A program made the position numbers and the translations under genes. The notes beneath the pieces were generated by a model. That model was not told the DNA's origin. It worked only from the letters and a program-made list of their open reading frames with translations, and did no database searches. 64,000 nt of DNA from Isoetes taiwanensis (lineage: Eukaryota > Streptophyta > Lycopodiopsida > Isoetales > Isoetaceae), in assembly GCA_021234155.1 (NCBI GenBank), contig JAJEKV010000019.1, positions 2,401,999 to 2,465,998 on the forward strand, read 5' to 3'. Shown in pieces: positions 10,940 through 22,600 of this stretch. Numbering within the stretch: the first letter of the stretch is position 1; each line of letters opens with the position of its first letter.

Positions 10940-11620
10940 AAAAAAAAAAAAGACATATGGCATGGCGCCACCTCACAATGGCATTTAATTCATTCTCTTT
11001 ATCAATGGTCTAGATTAATTCCTCTAAATCGACTTCCGCTTTAATCAAAAGCCCCAACTCAAGCTCATAATGTGGTGCAATTCTATACACCCGACGGCTC
11101 AGATTTTATCCCCAAATCTAACGGTCGAAAACAAAAGCCCCAAATAAAGGGGCTTTCTGGGTGGCGCAACGTGGGCCGTCGAGATCTGAGATGGACGGCC
11201 GGGATCAGATTATCTACATTCAATATAATTGTATATATATAGGTGATATATCTATTATATCAGTTATATATATACAATTATATAAGTGTACCAAATGTTT
11301 GTCAGAATCTAGAAAGTGTGCCGTTTGACGGCCCAAGATTGTGAGATCTACTACGAGACGAAGCCACGTCGTGATTCCCAAAGAACCCCCTTTATTAAGT
11401 GTACCAAATGTTTGTAACCCGAGGTGTCATCGCCGCCGGACCAACTGAAGCCATTCATCCAGGCAAGTCGACGTCTTTGGATGGACGGCTTCAAATCAAA
11501 AGCCCCTTTATTTAGGGCTTTTATTTTTTAGGACCGCTAGATTTGGGAATTCAATCTAAGCCATCGGTATTATTATGCTAATTTATGAGGTGGCAATTTA
11601 ATGGTCAACATTAATTGCCA
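10940..11620. mobile_element. Head-to-head pair of small AT-ended elements around a TA palindrome
   Basis: A reverse-oriented copy (about 10940-11245) and a forward copy (about 11245-11620) meet at a palindrome of TATATATACAATTAT and its complement, near 11225-11283. Both arms carry the landmarks GACGGCC, AAGCCCC..GGGGCTTT, a CCGTCGG-like block and GAGGTGGC. The same landmarks occur at 17.3-17.8, 22.2-22.6 and 31.1-31.3 kb. No transposase is visible, so these are non-autonomous. Confidence 0.65.
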
Positions 11621-11639
11621 CCCAAAAGTGGCACCCTAT

Positions 11640-12450
11640 TCGAATCATATCTACATTTTCGTACTGCTCGCTGGACCATAGCCTCCGTGCCGCCATAGCT
11701 GAGCTCGTTACCACCAGATTTGGACTTCCGATTCTTCTCTGCTTGGCTTCCACTGTTATTTTTCTCTCAATTCTTACCACCAAATTCAATTCAGATTTTT
11801 CTGCTCATCCCGACGCTGAATCCCCATTTTAGATTGCGATTTGCTTCATAACAGAGGCATTAAACTCTTGCATACTCTGCCGGATGAAGAATTGCTGGAT
11901 CTTGCAGGTAGCGGCGACAATAGGCTAATTCATGAAGGATAAGAATAATAATTCATCAACGTGTACCATTGACTCATTTCCTAGATCTGTGCCGCCTCGA
12001 GGTCCACCAGAGCTATTATATTCGGAACCACATAAGATTTTTCCTTCTGCATTTTTTTTAGACACTTTCGGGGTTCTGCCCGCGAGTTTTTTCTGGGCGC
12101 TAGTATGGCCGGCTGTATGATTTATTGGCGCTCATGCCGGCATCGTATCGATCTTCCACACTGAAGTTGGATTCGAAACATTGAAGTTTGAATCTAAAAG
12201 GGTGCTTTGGAGGTTTTCATTTGCTCTAGGCTGTGCTTTGTTGTCTGCCATATTTGTCTCAAAATTTCTAAAGTTCGTGGAGATGAATTGAAGCAAGCAA
12301 AACATGGCAAACAAAAGGGTAGCCAACACAAAATTCAATTCGGTGGATTTTTTTCTGCCTAAATGGGTGAGGTGAGGGGGAGCCTCTGATCTATACTTTG
12401 TCTGGTTACACTTTTCAGGAACACTAGCCATGGGAGGAAGCAAGCCGAGC
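11640..12450. other. Possible cargo or flank of the element; no gene supported
   Basis: The part near 11690-11790 (CTTCCGATT.TTC then CTCCACT-like and TTTTTCTC) resembles 17870-17990, which follows another copy of the same element. This suggests the element family extends past its conserved head. No protein is recognised. Confidence 0.35.
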
Positions 12451-12879
12451 AAATATGGTAATGGACACCAATTTTTTGCTTTGTTTAAGCGGGGGCTTTA
12501 AAGCCACAATTAATCTTGAGCAACTTATCGTTTGCCTGCAGATCATTTATGGCCTTGGGCTAGTTTTCTGCAATGATCTGGCTCTCGGATGCTCCAGGAT
12601 TCCAGTGTCATTCACAGAGAATTTAAATAAATTCCTCCATGCGATCAGCTATGGCATGAAAGTTTTGCAAGAACGTCCAAGTCTCTGGTGTCCGCCTATG
12701 AGCTCAGGCCTGTGTTCAGAAGCCAAAAGGGTAGGTTTTACTTCAACGGAAAAGTTCTTGGAGGTTGGGGCTCCATTTTGAAAATTCAATTTCCTCAACG
12801 TCTTTGTCAGAATTATTTATGTAGTAAGTTAATGTAGTTAGGGATGGCAAGAAGCATTGCCATTGTTTGCCGATCATAG

Positions 12880-12951
12880 CTTGTGATTTTGGTTGGAGAG
12901 GGAAGAGCTGGGAAAACAATAGCGCTGAATACCTTTCTGCCAATGTGGTAG
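12880..12951 (+). CDS. Short exon with a P-loop (Walker A) motif
   Basis: After a CATAG acceptor, an uninterrupted frame reads LVILVGEGRAGKTIALNTFL and then stops at 12949-12951. G(E)GRAGKT fits the Walker A consensus GxxxxGK(S/T). A hydrophobic strand before it and GRAGK within it recall Roc/Ras-type or NTPase modules of LRR-GTPase and NLR-like proteins. Only about 24 codons are present, with no donor before the stop. It is therefore a fragment or an exon with a lost splice site. The exact family cannot be told. Confidence 0.4.
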   Translation, partial: LVILVGEGRAGKTIALNTFLPMW

Positions 12952-13251
12952 ATGGTAGATGCAGGTAATGACTGATCCATCTCGATCTTTATCTTTATGT
13001 GGATTTTGCATGATCTTTATGTGGATTTTACATGCAGGCATGGTTATATTTGCCGCAATTTGGCCGCTTTGCCACTATTTTAAGATTGTGACGCTGTACA
13101 ATCCGATGTTTGGTTGCTCTTGCAGAGCCAAAGCAGGTTTTCCAGGCTTGATTTTGGTAAGTTGGTGCCTCAGATCTAGCCCTTGCACGTGTTCTACAGT
13201 GCAATTTCATGTTTTAACTGATCCTTCCTTTGATTTTGCTAATGTGATTTG

Positions 13252-13919
13252 AAGATTTAATCCCTCTTTTTAGGCTATGTATTTAAGATCCGTTTAATTT
13301 GCATTTCCATGTCCATGTCCTTTGCTGCATTGCTATTATTTGCTGCTTTTGTCATTGAAAAGAACTTGAAGAAACGTTATATTAGGCAAATATAAAAAAG
13401 TCTTCTGATTTAAGCGTGCAATCTGTTACCAAACCAATTCTTTTATTGTTTTTTTGTCATGCATACTGACTCCATCCTTAGGCTTTTTGGCCATGCAGCC
13501 AGAAAATTACTTGAGAAATGAGTAGGATTGGCCAAATCATAGTGCATTTGGTATTATGGTTATCAGGATTGAAAGTTCTTTTTGCATCTAATTTTGTCCC
13601 TTGGGTTGTTTAATAATAGCTTGCTGGTGGTACTGCATTGACGCAGCAATTGAAAGAACGTCTGGAAAAGGATCTCATGGAGGTAGCAAACTGTCTGGAA
13701 AAGGATCTCATGGAGGTAGCAAACTATTTATGGCTGGTTAAAGCAGTAAACTGGTTAACATCTTTGTTTTCTACAGGAGGCACCTCAGGCAGCAAGGGTC
13801 AAAGTGCTTGCAGGTGGCAATGCAATAGAACATAGATTCAGGTTATTTGGTCTCTACTCGCACTGGCTGCTTTGTAGAATGTTTAAAGTCAGAGAATAGA
13901 AAATTGAATCTGGCGGCGC
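13252..13919 (+). repeat. ARP4 segmental duplication, copy 2
   Basis: Partner of 1-670, 13.25 kb away in the same orientation. This copy keeps coding sense and continues into the final ARP4 exons. Within it a 33-bp unit (13661-13693, 13694-13726) is tandemly repeated across the end of an ARP4 exon and its splice donor. The same tandem is present in copy 1, so it predates the duplication. Confidence 0.9.
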
Positions 13920-14198
13920 ATAGGGGACACTGATGATTTATCAGTATAATTCGTTAAAGCAAAGAACTTAACCCTTCCTAATGCACTTGGATATCTTATA
14001 TTTTGCAGCGTCTGGATTGGAGGCAGTATTCTTGCTTCATTGGGATCTTTTCAGCAAATGTGGTTCTCAAAAGCAGAGTAAGGAAGGTTTGGCATTTAGG
14101 TTAGGCTCTTTTTTTTCTCCTTGTGACTCTAATGTTTTTTGTTGAACGCCAGATTTGAGGAGCATGGGCCATCGTATGTACAAAGGAAAGGCCCCTGA
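13620..14198 (+). CDS. ARP4: Actin-related protein 4, last four exons
   Basis: Exons 13620-13682, 13777-13841, 14009-14077 and 14153-14198 join in frame with AG acceptors and GT donors. They encode [60 protein letters not shown], and [13 protein letters not shown] before [18 protein letters not shown] is the highly conserved C-terminal actin-fold signature of ARP4/BAF53, a nuclear subunit of SWR1, INO80 and NuA4-type chromatin complexes. Upstream exons (ATPase domain start) were not found in the preceding 13 kb. The gene therefore has very long introns, or this is a 3' fragment. A 33-bp tandem gives a second possible donor at 13716. Use of it would insert 11 residues. Confidence 0.9.
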
Positions 14199-14581
14199 AT
14201 TTTATTGATTGTGCACAATATTTTTCGTTGCGTTAATTTATTGGTGCTTCCATAGCCTTATGGCAAGTAGCAGCCTGTACCATATCAATGAGCTCTATGT
14301 TCCTGGTTGATTGGTGATTATACATGAAATTAGAAATCCAAAACGTCATGAATCAAGATGAGGAGGGTCAAATTCATCGTTGCATGTTTATTTGCCAATG
14401 CAGATCCAGAACGGATAATGAATTTAATGCCAAGCTGGGCAACCACGGTCAGTGCTTAAAAGTTTTTTTTGGTTAATGAGATGTAAAATGTGCATGTGCT
14501 TGGTGTGGGGCTAAGAATGTGTTAAATTTGCAATTTCAATTACAAATGCTTCTGCCAAACTTTTATAATTTGCTGGTACAG

Positions 14582-15442
14582 GTAACTGATTGGGGCCCAA
14601 TTATCAGCTTCCTCCTGGATAAGATGTTTGCTGAGCTTGAAAATTCGCTGCTTCCAATGTTCCTGAGTAGAATTAGCAGATACATTTCGAAGAGGGCAGA
14701 TTTACTTCTTCCTCGTATCCTTGAGTTGATAATGGTACAGACAAAGTAAATGTGTTTTTACAGTTCCCTTCAATTTTCTCACGTTTCTTCATTGGGGTTT
14801 TTAAGAGCGGAATGAGGGTATCCTGAAATACAAAATGATAGTTCAATAGTCCTGATAGAAGGGTTGAAGTTTGACATTATAAAATGAAATCAGAAGTCAC
14901 TAGCATAATGAAGCTTCATCATGTCATTAGGTTGCAGGTTATCTACGCAGTTGGCTGATAGTTTCCTTTCTGGGGGAAAGGAAGTCAGTCAATCAGGATT
15001 AATATCTTTGAGGCAATCATTTATGCATACAATCTTATCCAGAAATACAGTACATTTCTTCAAGGAACTAAGCAATCTGAAGTTCTTTATGTTTTCCTTC
15101 ATCCCATGGCAGGAAATGGTAATTACGTGTAATTTCAGGTCATTAGAAGAAAAGCAGGGGAAAGACAATGATGATGATGATGGGAGTAGAATTTTTCAAT
15201 GGTTGAGCCTGTTGCTGGTTCTAAAAGTTCTTAATCTTGAAGCTTTCCAAAATAACGACAGCAAGGAACTTTACGGGGGCATTAAGAATGATTTAACTTC
15301 TGGTAAGCTTGGTTTAACATTTACCAGAAAGGTCGCCTTTCTTTTCACCGTGATATGAATTAGAATGCATTGAATTGCAGGAATATTTGAGGAAGGAGGA
15401 TTTTTCATTGCGTTGTGGCTGGTGGCGACCCTACTGGCGTGA
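14582..15442 (+). CDS. 3' exons of an unrecognised plus-strand gene
   Basis: Three exons can be followed. 14582-14734 (51 codons, [16 protein letters not shown].. to LPRILELIM) lies between an ACAG acceptor and a GTACAG donor. 15139-15302 carries an acidic run DNDDDDGS and then [18 protein letters not shown]. It joins in phase to 15381-15442 ([19 protein letters not shown]), ending in TGA. An intermediate exon must set the phase between the first two. The strongly hydrophobic C-terminus could be a membrane segment. It lies about 400 bp after the ARP4 stop on the same strand and is probably a separate gene. No family is recognised. Confidence 0.5.
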
Positions 15443-17287
15443 AATTCAGTTTAGAACTGAGTGACTCTATAAAAAAGGATATTCTCAAAAATATGGTTAT
15501 GTGAAGGATAATATCCACATCACTCTTATAGAGATATTTTGCAGAAACCTTTTGGCCATCTCTTTGTCGACTATTGACTCCATCAATGTATTTTTATTCT
15601 GTCAAGTGTATGCAGTTAGCATCTTAGTCACCATGTCGTGTCCCATGAGTAAAAACATGACATTCATTCTATTCATTGTTATGGCATGTGTTTGTGTTTG
15701 TTGCAGTATTTTTCTGCACAATTAAGTTCTTAATGACATTTTAAAATCCTTCCATCACAGGCTAGAGAGAGTCTATCTTTTTTTTTTTTGATGTAAGTTT
15801 GAGAGAATACGCATCAAATCAACTCACAAAGGTAAGTATGTTGGTGGCACCTCCCAATGGTTGAATTGGCTTAGCTGATATTGTTGCACCTTCCATATAT
15901 TGTAGCGTTCCTTTAGCTCCTATACCATCTAGGAAGTTTGTGCAACATATACTAGTTGTTAGCCCTTGTGGCGAACTTCATTGCTAGATGATTTTCTCCT
16001 GTTCTTTTCCCATCTCTAAGGTGATTCATGGCTCGCCTAATGTGAATCATTAGTCAGGGGTAACACATGCTGGTGAAGATCATGCACAAGTTGTGAGTGG
16101 AAGGGAAATTTTCTTGCAAAAGTTTCAAACCAACAAGCCGAAGCCAGTGTTGGGCATGCGAGCTGTGTTCAAAACAAAAGTAGATAAGGGAGCACCTTTT
16201 ATGTACAAGCACTTGGGTAGCATGGCAAGAAGAATTGCTTTTACATTGCATTTTTTGAGCTATTCGAGAGGAAGGAAGGAAGGAAGGAGGGGAAAAAGAA
16301 CGTGTTTTATAGCGAGTAATACACAAAGAATATAGTAATTTAATAAATACATTATGATTGGAACATTTACTTTGCTATCAACTAATGTACTATAAACTTT
16401 ATAAATTGCAAGAGTGAAGAGACTCTCTAGGACATTTGCTTCCAGTTGTTTTAGGAATATGTTGAGACTTTTATTTAGCATTTATTATGGATTGTTTCTA
16501 GAGAAATTTTTATTCATGTGCAATGTTATTCCTAGCATGGCATATGGCCCATAAATTTTAAACAATTAAGCTTTGATGGAATCCAAAACTTCTTTTTGTC
16601 CCTCATGAATTGACCTTGTGCAATTGAGAATGTAGATAGTGATAGTCCATACAATCGATTGTCTACAATGCAATTTAATGGGATTCTAGAGCAGTATTGA
16701 AGGAACCTAAAGGAATTCTATTAGATCTTAGTACGCGAATATGTGATTGTGAAATTGTGCATCATCAAAATGGTCATTTCATTGGGGCGTTTTCTAGACA
16801 ATTGTTCTTAGTTGTTTCTTGGTGGTCTTACTGTCTTTGGAATTAATTATAGCATTGAGAGATATGCAATGGTATCTTCTATTGTTAATATGACGAGCAA
16901 CTTAATGTCGAGCTATCTAGAAACATCGGGGTAGTTCAAGCTCAATGTACTAGAACATATAAAAGGTGTCAATGAACGTACTGGAATTTAAGTGATTGTA
17001 TATAGAATCAAATACATCCATTGACTTTGAGTGTGACTTCGACATTTTCAACCTTAGCTTGACTCTTTCAGCGTAATTCGAATTTAGCTTGACCATTTGA
17101 TTGGGCTTTAGCTAGAGTCCTTCAACTTAGTTCAAAGTTGACTTGACGTCTTGATTTGACATACCCATTAGGGTAACATTGGCCTACAATGCAACTTTGA
17201 CTTTGAAACTTCTTATTCTTGAGTTCTATAGCAAATGATCATTTAATAACGCTTTTTAATGAAATCCTTACGCAAAAATCTTTTAAT
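15443..17287. other. Non-coding, AT-rich
   Basis: No convincing exon. It contains a (GGAA)n run at 16270-16290 and scattered TTGACTTTG-like motifs at 17030-17180. Confidence 0.35.
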
Positions 17288-17870
17288 GGTACAACCACTC
17301 ATAGTACAAGGACTTGTATATATATACAATTATATTATGGGTCCTATGGGGGGTTGAAAGTTTGTAGAGATTCATCCTGGCCGTCGATTTTCTGAGGTGT
17401 CACGACGATGGCCCTTGGATTTGATGGGGGGGCATGCATGGGCCATGCATGGGGCATGCACCCCATCCCTGGGCCGTCGATCGGGCACGTGAGAAATCGT
17501 GGCCCTTGATTTTAAGCTTGAGGAAGGTGCAAGGAAGTTGCTAGTAAAGATTGATCTCGACCGTCCATCTCTGAGATGGACGGTCCAGACAGTGACACTT
17601 CAATCAACCCCAAGCAGCCCCCTTTATTTGGGGCTTTTGATGTGGCCCGTTAGATCTAGGGATTCAATTGGGGCATTTTATCTGGACCATCCATCCTGAA
17701 ATTAGGGCATTTTATATTTAATGTTTATTAAATATTGGATGTGCAAGGAAATTGTATTACATTTAATATGGGGTGAGGTGACATTTAATATGGGGTGAGG
17801 TGGCACTGGCAGCAATTAGCATCATTAATTACATTGTTAGGTGTCAAGTTTTCAGTCCCGTTTCTTCTGT
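17288..17870 (+). mobile_element. AT-ended element, solo head related to the large composite family
   Basis: The left arm CTCATAGTACAAGGACTTG runs into TATATATACAATTAT, then GGGTCCTATGGGG and the CATGCATGGGCCATGCATGG core at 17430-17465. From about 17560 it instead carries the GGACGGTC/CCCCTTTATTTGGGGC block of the small elements at 11 and 22 kb. It is thus a hybrid of the two subfamilies. No minisatellite tail follows. Confidence 0.65.
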
Positions 17871-17874
17871 AACA

Positions 17875-18700
17875 TCGTAGCTAGCTATGGCGACCTCTTG
17901 CAAGTAAAGGGAAGCCCGAAAGCCTTCCGATTATCCTTTACAGATCCTCGTTACCTCCACTTTGTTTTTCTACGATTAGGGTTCTTATAGTTCTTCCGAA
18001 TTCCTTAGCCGATGGTTTCTTTGCAGCTTTGCTCCGGTGAAAGCCATCAGTTGGCAAAGCTTGGTGTTGTATTGTTTAGGTTTTCTCATCCTTTTCTTAT
18101 TGAATCGGCAATGGAGCGATTGTTCTGGCGATTGTCTTCATAGCTGAGGGCTCTAAAACTCTATGAGCAGACATCCATTCTTAGACGACGGGTCTATATC
18201 TGCTTCTAAGCTTCTGGCCAGACTGCTTAGGGCACTAGCGGAATGCATTTGCGCTCTGGATGAATCAAGACCACTGTGGCTCAATGTTTTCTTGTGCCAT
18301 TTTTCCTTTGATCATTGATTCCCGCGGGGTTTCCTGCCAAGGGGTATGGTGGATTTGCATTCCGACTTGGGACCGGGTTGCCCACTGACGTCGCTCTATC
18401 AGTTTAATAGTCGATGACCGGTCTTGACCGGTCTTTGTCCTCATGCCTTAAGCGTATCGCCATCAGTGCAAAAAGGCAGATTAGAGAGGAGGCTGAGAGC
18501 AGAGGTCGGAGTCCCTCGCCTGTGGTTGCTGATGAGGACTCGTCCGAGACGTGGTGTTGCCGTTTCTCCCCCCAACATCCGGTCGCCATAGCTAAGCTTC
18601 TACATACCGTCTGCTTTCTGATTGATTGCCCTAGGCTTTGCAGGTTGAAGTGGGGCACTTATTTGAACCAAGAATCATACAGAGAATGGAGCTAAATGCA
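17875..18700 (+). other. Coding-like cargo repeated beside another element
   Basis: A frame at about 18045-18145 reads LAKLGVVLFRFSHPFLIESA.. and resembles LAMLDVFFKFSHPFLMDLA.. at about 31410-31490. Both lie downstream of an AT-ended element and a short ATGGCGAC.TCTT motif. Further on, 18560-18625 resembles the minus strand at about 53130-53195. This looks like captured or ancestral coding sequence carried by the element family. No product is recognised, and stops interrupt the frame. Confidence 0.4.
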
Positions 18701-21700
18701 GGCTGAAAGGTGATTGCTTGTGGGCAAGAAAGGCAGAGCCATTTCCTTTCAAATGCTTACCTAATATTTTATTGTGGGATGTGACGTGACATCTATTTTC
18801 CTGGCCTTTCCACCATCTGTTGTTGCAAATGCGTGAGTGCTTTTCTCGCTACCGAGCCATGGAGCCGATTCTAAACTATAATTTCTTTGTTTATGTATAC
18901 CTTAGAGGCTACGGATTATTCGAAAGCGAGTTGTTGCTAGAGGTATCTACGTTCAATGCATTTTTTGTAACTCAAGGAAAGAAGATCATAACAACGTTTT
19001 TTTGCATTTGGTTTGTCCACATGTAGATTCATAGAGCGTTGTCTTTTCTGCGACAAATAACTAGCTCTGCCTTGGTTGCAAAGGCCTCCTAATGAGTCTC
19101 TTCTTTGTTGGAAAGGGCTATATCTGCTTTGCATTATGCCCGGCGCATACCATATGGCCCCGACCAAGGACATTTGAGGAGCATGATAAGCTAAGCTATT
19201 GAGCTAACCATCCCTTGCATCCTCTCTTAAGGTATCCTTCTAACATCCTTCTTTTATCAACTTTGATTTGGCAATGGATTGAATTGTAAGTGCATTGTCA
19301 CACATCTCAAACTTGCAAGTAATCGCTATATGCCTACCTGTTTGGTGTATTACATGTTTCACCCATGTTTGAGTTTGGTTTCCTCTTAAAAACACTTGAA
19401 AAACCTTACATGCATAAAGCTCTACTCTTGGTTATGATTCACATGCACATGTATCGATATGAATATCGACATCTTCATAGAATGATGAACAAGAGTATGC
19501 TCAACAAGGACCTCAATAAAGTGGATCATATGTAGAAGCCTTTTAATCAATCGCTTCTGCTGGTGCTCTGCTCTGCATGCTTTTAAAGAAGTCATGTTGC
19601 GCATCAAGTAGTAAGAAAGTAGCAGCTCCTCTTGTTCTTTTATTTTGGTTCTCATTCTAGATGTTTCATGTAAAGAGCAGATGCAAGAAAATGATTCAAT
19701 GAAGAACAGAACAATGCTTGGACAATTTGCATGGAGTATATTTAGTTCCTATGTTTAGAAAATTGGCATGGCTCTTTTAGGCAAGAACTTCGTCACGCAA
19801 ATTATTGTGTGCAGTAGCCAATAAGCTCAAGAAGTTCAAGGTGCCTGCTGTAGGAAGTATTCTTATCTTCTAATTTCTAACAAGGCTTATTTGTTTCTTT
19901 ACGCCCATTTCCTGCAGTCTTAATCGGTTTAACGGTGTGCACTGCCTTCCAGATGATGCAGCTCATCATTGCCATTGGTCAATTCAGAAATTCCCTTATG
20001 CTAGAAACAACGGAAGCTATGAACTAAGCTTTGTCGGTTTCAGTGGTATGTCATGGTAAAACCTGTGAAAATTCAATATTTGGACAACATTGTTATCTAA
20101 CTCCTGCTAAACTTCTGGTGATTTGCAACCATAAGGAGACTGCGGCCATGGCTCAATGCTGCATCCCTTAAAAAGTTTTCTTCCATGAAATGAGTCTCTG
20201 AGACTGTTTAAATTGTGCTTTATTGGTCATTTTCATATGTGGTTTTTTTGCTTCAATTTAATATTCTCATGGGTGGGTGGAGCTACGAAGCTACCAACAT
20301 ACTACAAATTGTCTTGACATAGAGTCAACAAAGCACACATGCAATACTAGATTTAGAAAGCCTAAGAAGAGGAGGCGCCGGGTCTGCAATAATACATTAA
20401 CAGCTGAATGTAGTAATCCAACTTACTTCCTCTACAAGTTTGGATATTCTTAACTTTGTTGTTAGTTTCATGTAGGTATTTTGGAGATCCCAGAAGCGGC
20501 ATCTAGACTTTGGCCGTAAAATGCATTCAACAAAACACGTTACTATAAGAGCTCCCTTGGAGTCAAATTTGATGATCTGAAGCCAGGAATTTTACGAAGT
20601 CAGACTAGGTATTGCTTGGAATTGGGGTAAGTGATTTAATTATGAAGGGAAGTTCTTTTCAATATAAATGAATAAATGAATTAACATCTTTCAATGGATA
20701 AACAAGAATTGGACCCATTGCCTTGGCTAGATCAGATGTGCGAGGATTGCTATGCACTTGGGTACATCGGTCTATTCTGAAAACTTTGTGTCAAACATTA
20801 AAAAGAATTGTTAGATTTTTATGGTATTGAGACATTTTGTGTTCTTTATACGATTTTAGGCCAATCCCATTTGCATGAGAAACATCTTTGTGAAAATGAA
20901 ATTTAATAAATACATATCGTTCTAATATGTTAATATTTCTTTTTTATTCCTTAATATTTTGGCTTTTAAAAATCAAATTCCGTTATTTTAATCCAGTCAT
21001 TGGCTAGGTTTTCAAACGTTCCTTTGCAAAAACTTTATATCTATGCACATAAAATAGTATAATGTTTCATATATGTGTACCCTTGATGCTTCTTCTGTGT
21101 AACCTTAATGCTTCTAGCTCAAAGGGGAATGCCAAATTTATAGCACGCAATTTAGACATTAGCATTAAAACGTTATCCATGTAAAATTTGATTGTGACAA
21201 GAGCATTGTATGCCTCGTCTTCCCCACATTATGTCAACATCGCAAAATTAATTACGTGCTTCTCAAAAGATGATATAGCTTTAGAACCTCACAAAACCAT
21301 AAGTTTATTTGTCGAACGGCTTTTTTGTTGCTGCTCTAGTTAGGTCTTTTGTCTGGATAAAACAAAATAGTTGTATAAATTGGAAGCTCTTGAGAAAGTT
21401 TGTATTGCATGTCTGAAGAGTATTTTGGTATGAAATTTTTGTTGAGATGGCGCAAAAAAGTGGGATTTATATATTGTGGCTTTTTAGTGTGCGTAGTGGG
21501 ATTTCTATTACGTGGCAGCTTGATGTGTCATTGGCTTGTGACCTATTTAGTTTTGTGTAGAATCGAATAAGGATAGTTGGCTTATTGTGTAAAACCTTTT
21601 CTAGAGTTTAATTTATAAAAACGAAATGAGAAGTAGATCATTAAGTGGAAAATGAAACATGTCCATGCGATATATATTGCCGTGTCTTAACAACTTCTCT

Positions 21701-21970
21701 TCTGTTCTTTTGTATGCTTGCATCTTAGCGGCATGTACGTACTTGGAGGCCTAATCCTCTACAAGCAAATATCAAATGCTTAGGTTAAACATGAGTTGCC
21801 TCTCAAAGTCTACATTCAATATACCAAACTCCTTTCCTTAATATAAGAGGCAAAATCATCACAACAAGTGAATAAAATTGCTAGAATGGCCATCGATCCC
21901 AGATGAATGGTGAATAGCTGGATTGCATAAGAATTGTGGTGGCACGTAGAAAGATGAATGGTGAATAGCT
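18701..21970. other. Non-coding or unrecognised, with two open pieces
   Basis: Around 19915-20038, after a CCTGCAG acceptor-like site, two frames are open: LIGLTVCTAFQMMQLIIAIG and an alternative Cys/His-containing frame. Around 20530-20605 a frame reads YYKSSLGVKFDDLKPG before a GT. Neither could be assigned or joined. The rest shows nothing supportable. Confidence 0.25.
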
Positions 21971-21974
21971 GGTG

Positions 21975-22090
21975 CGAGAATCTTGGGGGATCTATGGGAT
22001 TCCTGGAAGAATCTTTGAAAATCTAGGAGTATCCTCATAACATCTAAGGGAAGCTAAGAGAATATATATAGATTCTTGAGGATGTAAGTA
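21975..22090 (+). repeat. Short GAATCT-type minisatellite
   Basis: A few degenerate units (GAATCTTGGGGGATCTATGG and similar) lie just upstream of the element at 22205, without a head. Confidence 0.6.
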
Positions 22091-22204
22091 ATCTTGGGAT
22101 GCTTGAAAAAAAAATGGTGCAAGTTCAAGTTTCCCTGGCAACAGTCTTCAGCTCTAATGATTTATTTAAACTAGCTATACATTTTCATTTCATCCCATAT
22201 TGTT

Positions 22205-22600
22205 TTATCCCATTGATAGTACAAAGACTTGTATATCAGTTATATATATACAATTATATAAGTGTACCAAATGTTTGTAACCCGAGGTGTCGCCGTCTGG
22301 ACGGTTTAGATTGTAAGATCTGACGGCCGAAAGGAAGCCACGTCATCATCCCCAAGCACCCCACTTAAATAAGTGTACCAAATGTTTGTAACCCGAGGTG
22401 TACCAAATAAGTGTACCAAATGAGATCCGACGGCCCTGATGGAGCCACGTTATAATCCCCAAGCAGCCCCCTTATTTGGGGCTTTTGATATGGACCGTCG
22501 GATTTGAGAACTTAATCTTGGCCGTCGGTAAAAGTCAATGAACTTAAATGCAGCTTAAGAGGTGGCGCCATGTCATATGATGTTTTTTCCCTAATTTATT
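22205..22600 (+). mobile_element. Small AT-ended element
   Basis: The left arm GATAGTACAAAGACTTG is followed by TATATATACAATTAT, AAGTGTACCAAATGTTTGT (repeated internally at 22371), GACGGCC, CCCCTTATTTGGGGC, CCGTCGG and GAGGTGGCGCC. The order matches the forward copy at 11245-11620. No coding capacity. Confidence 0.7.
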
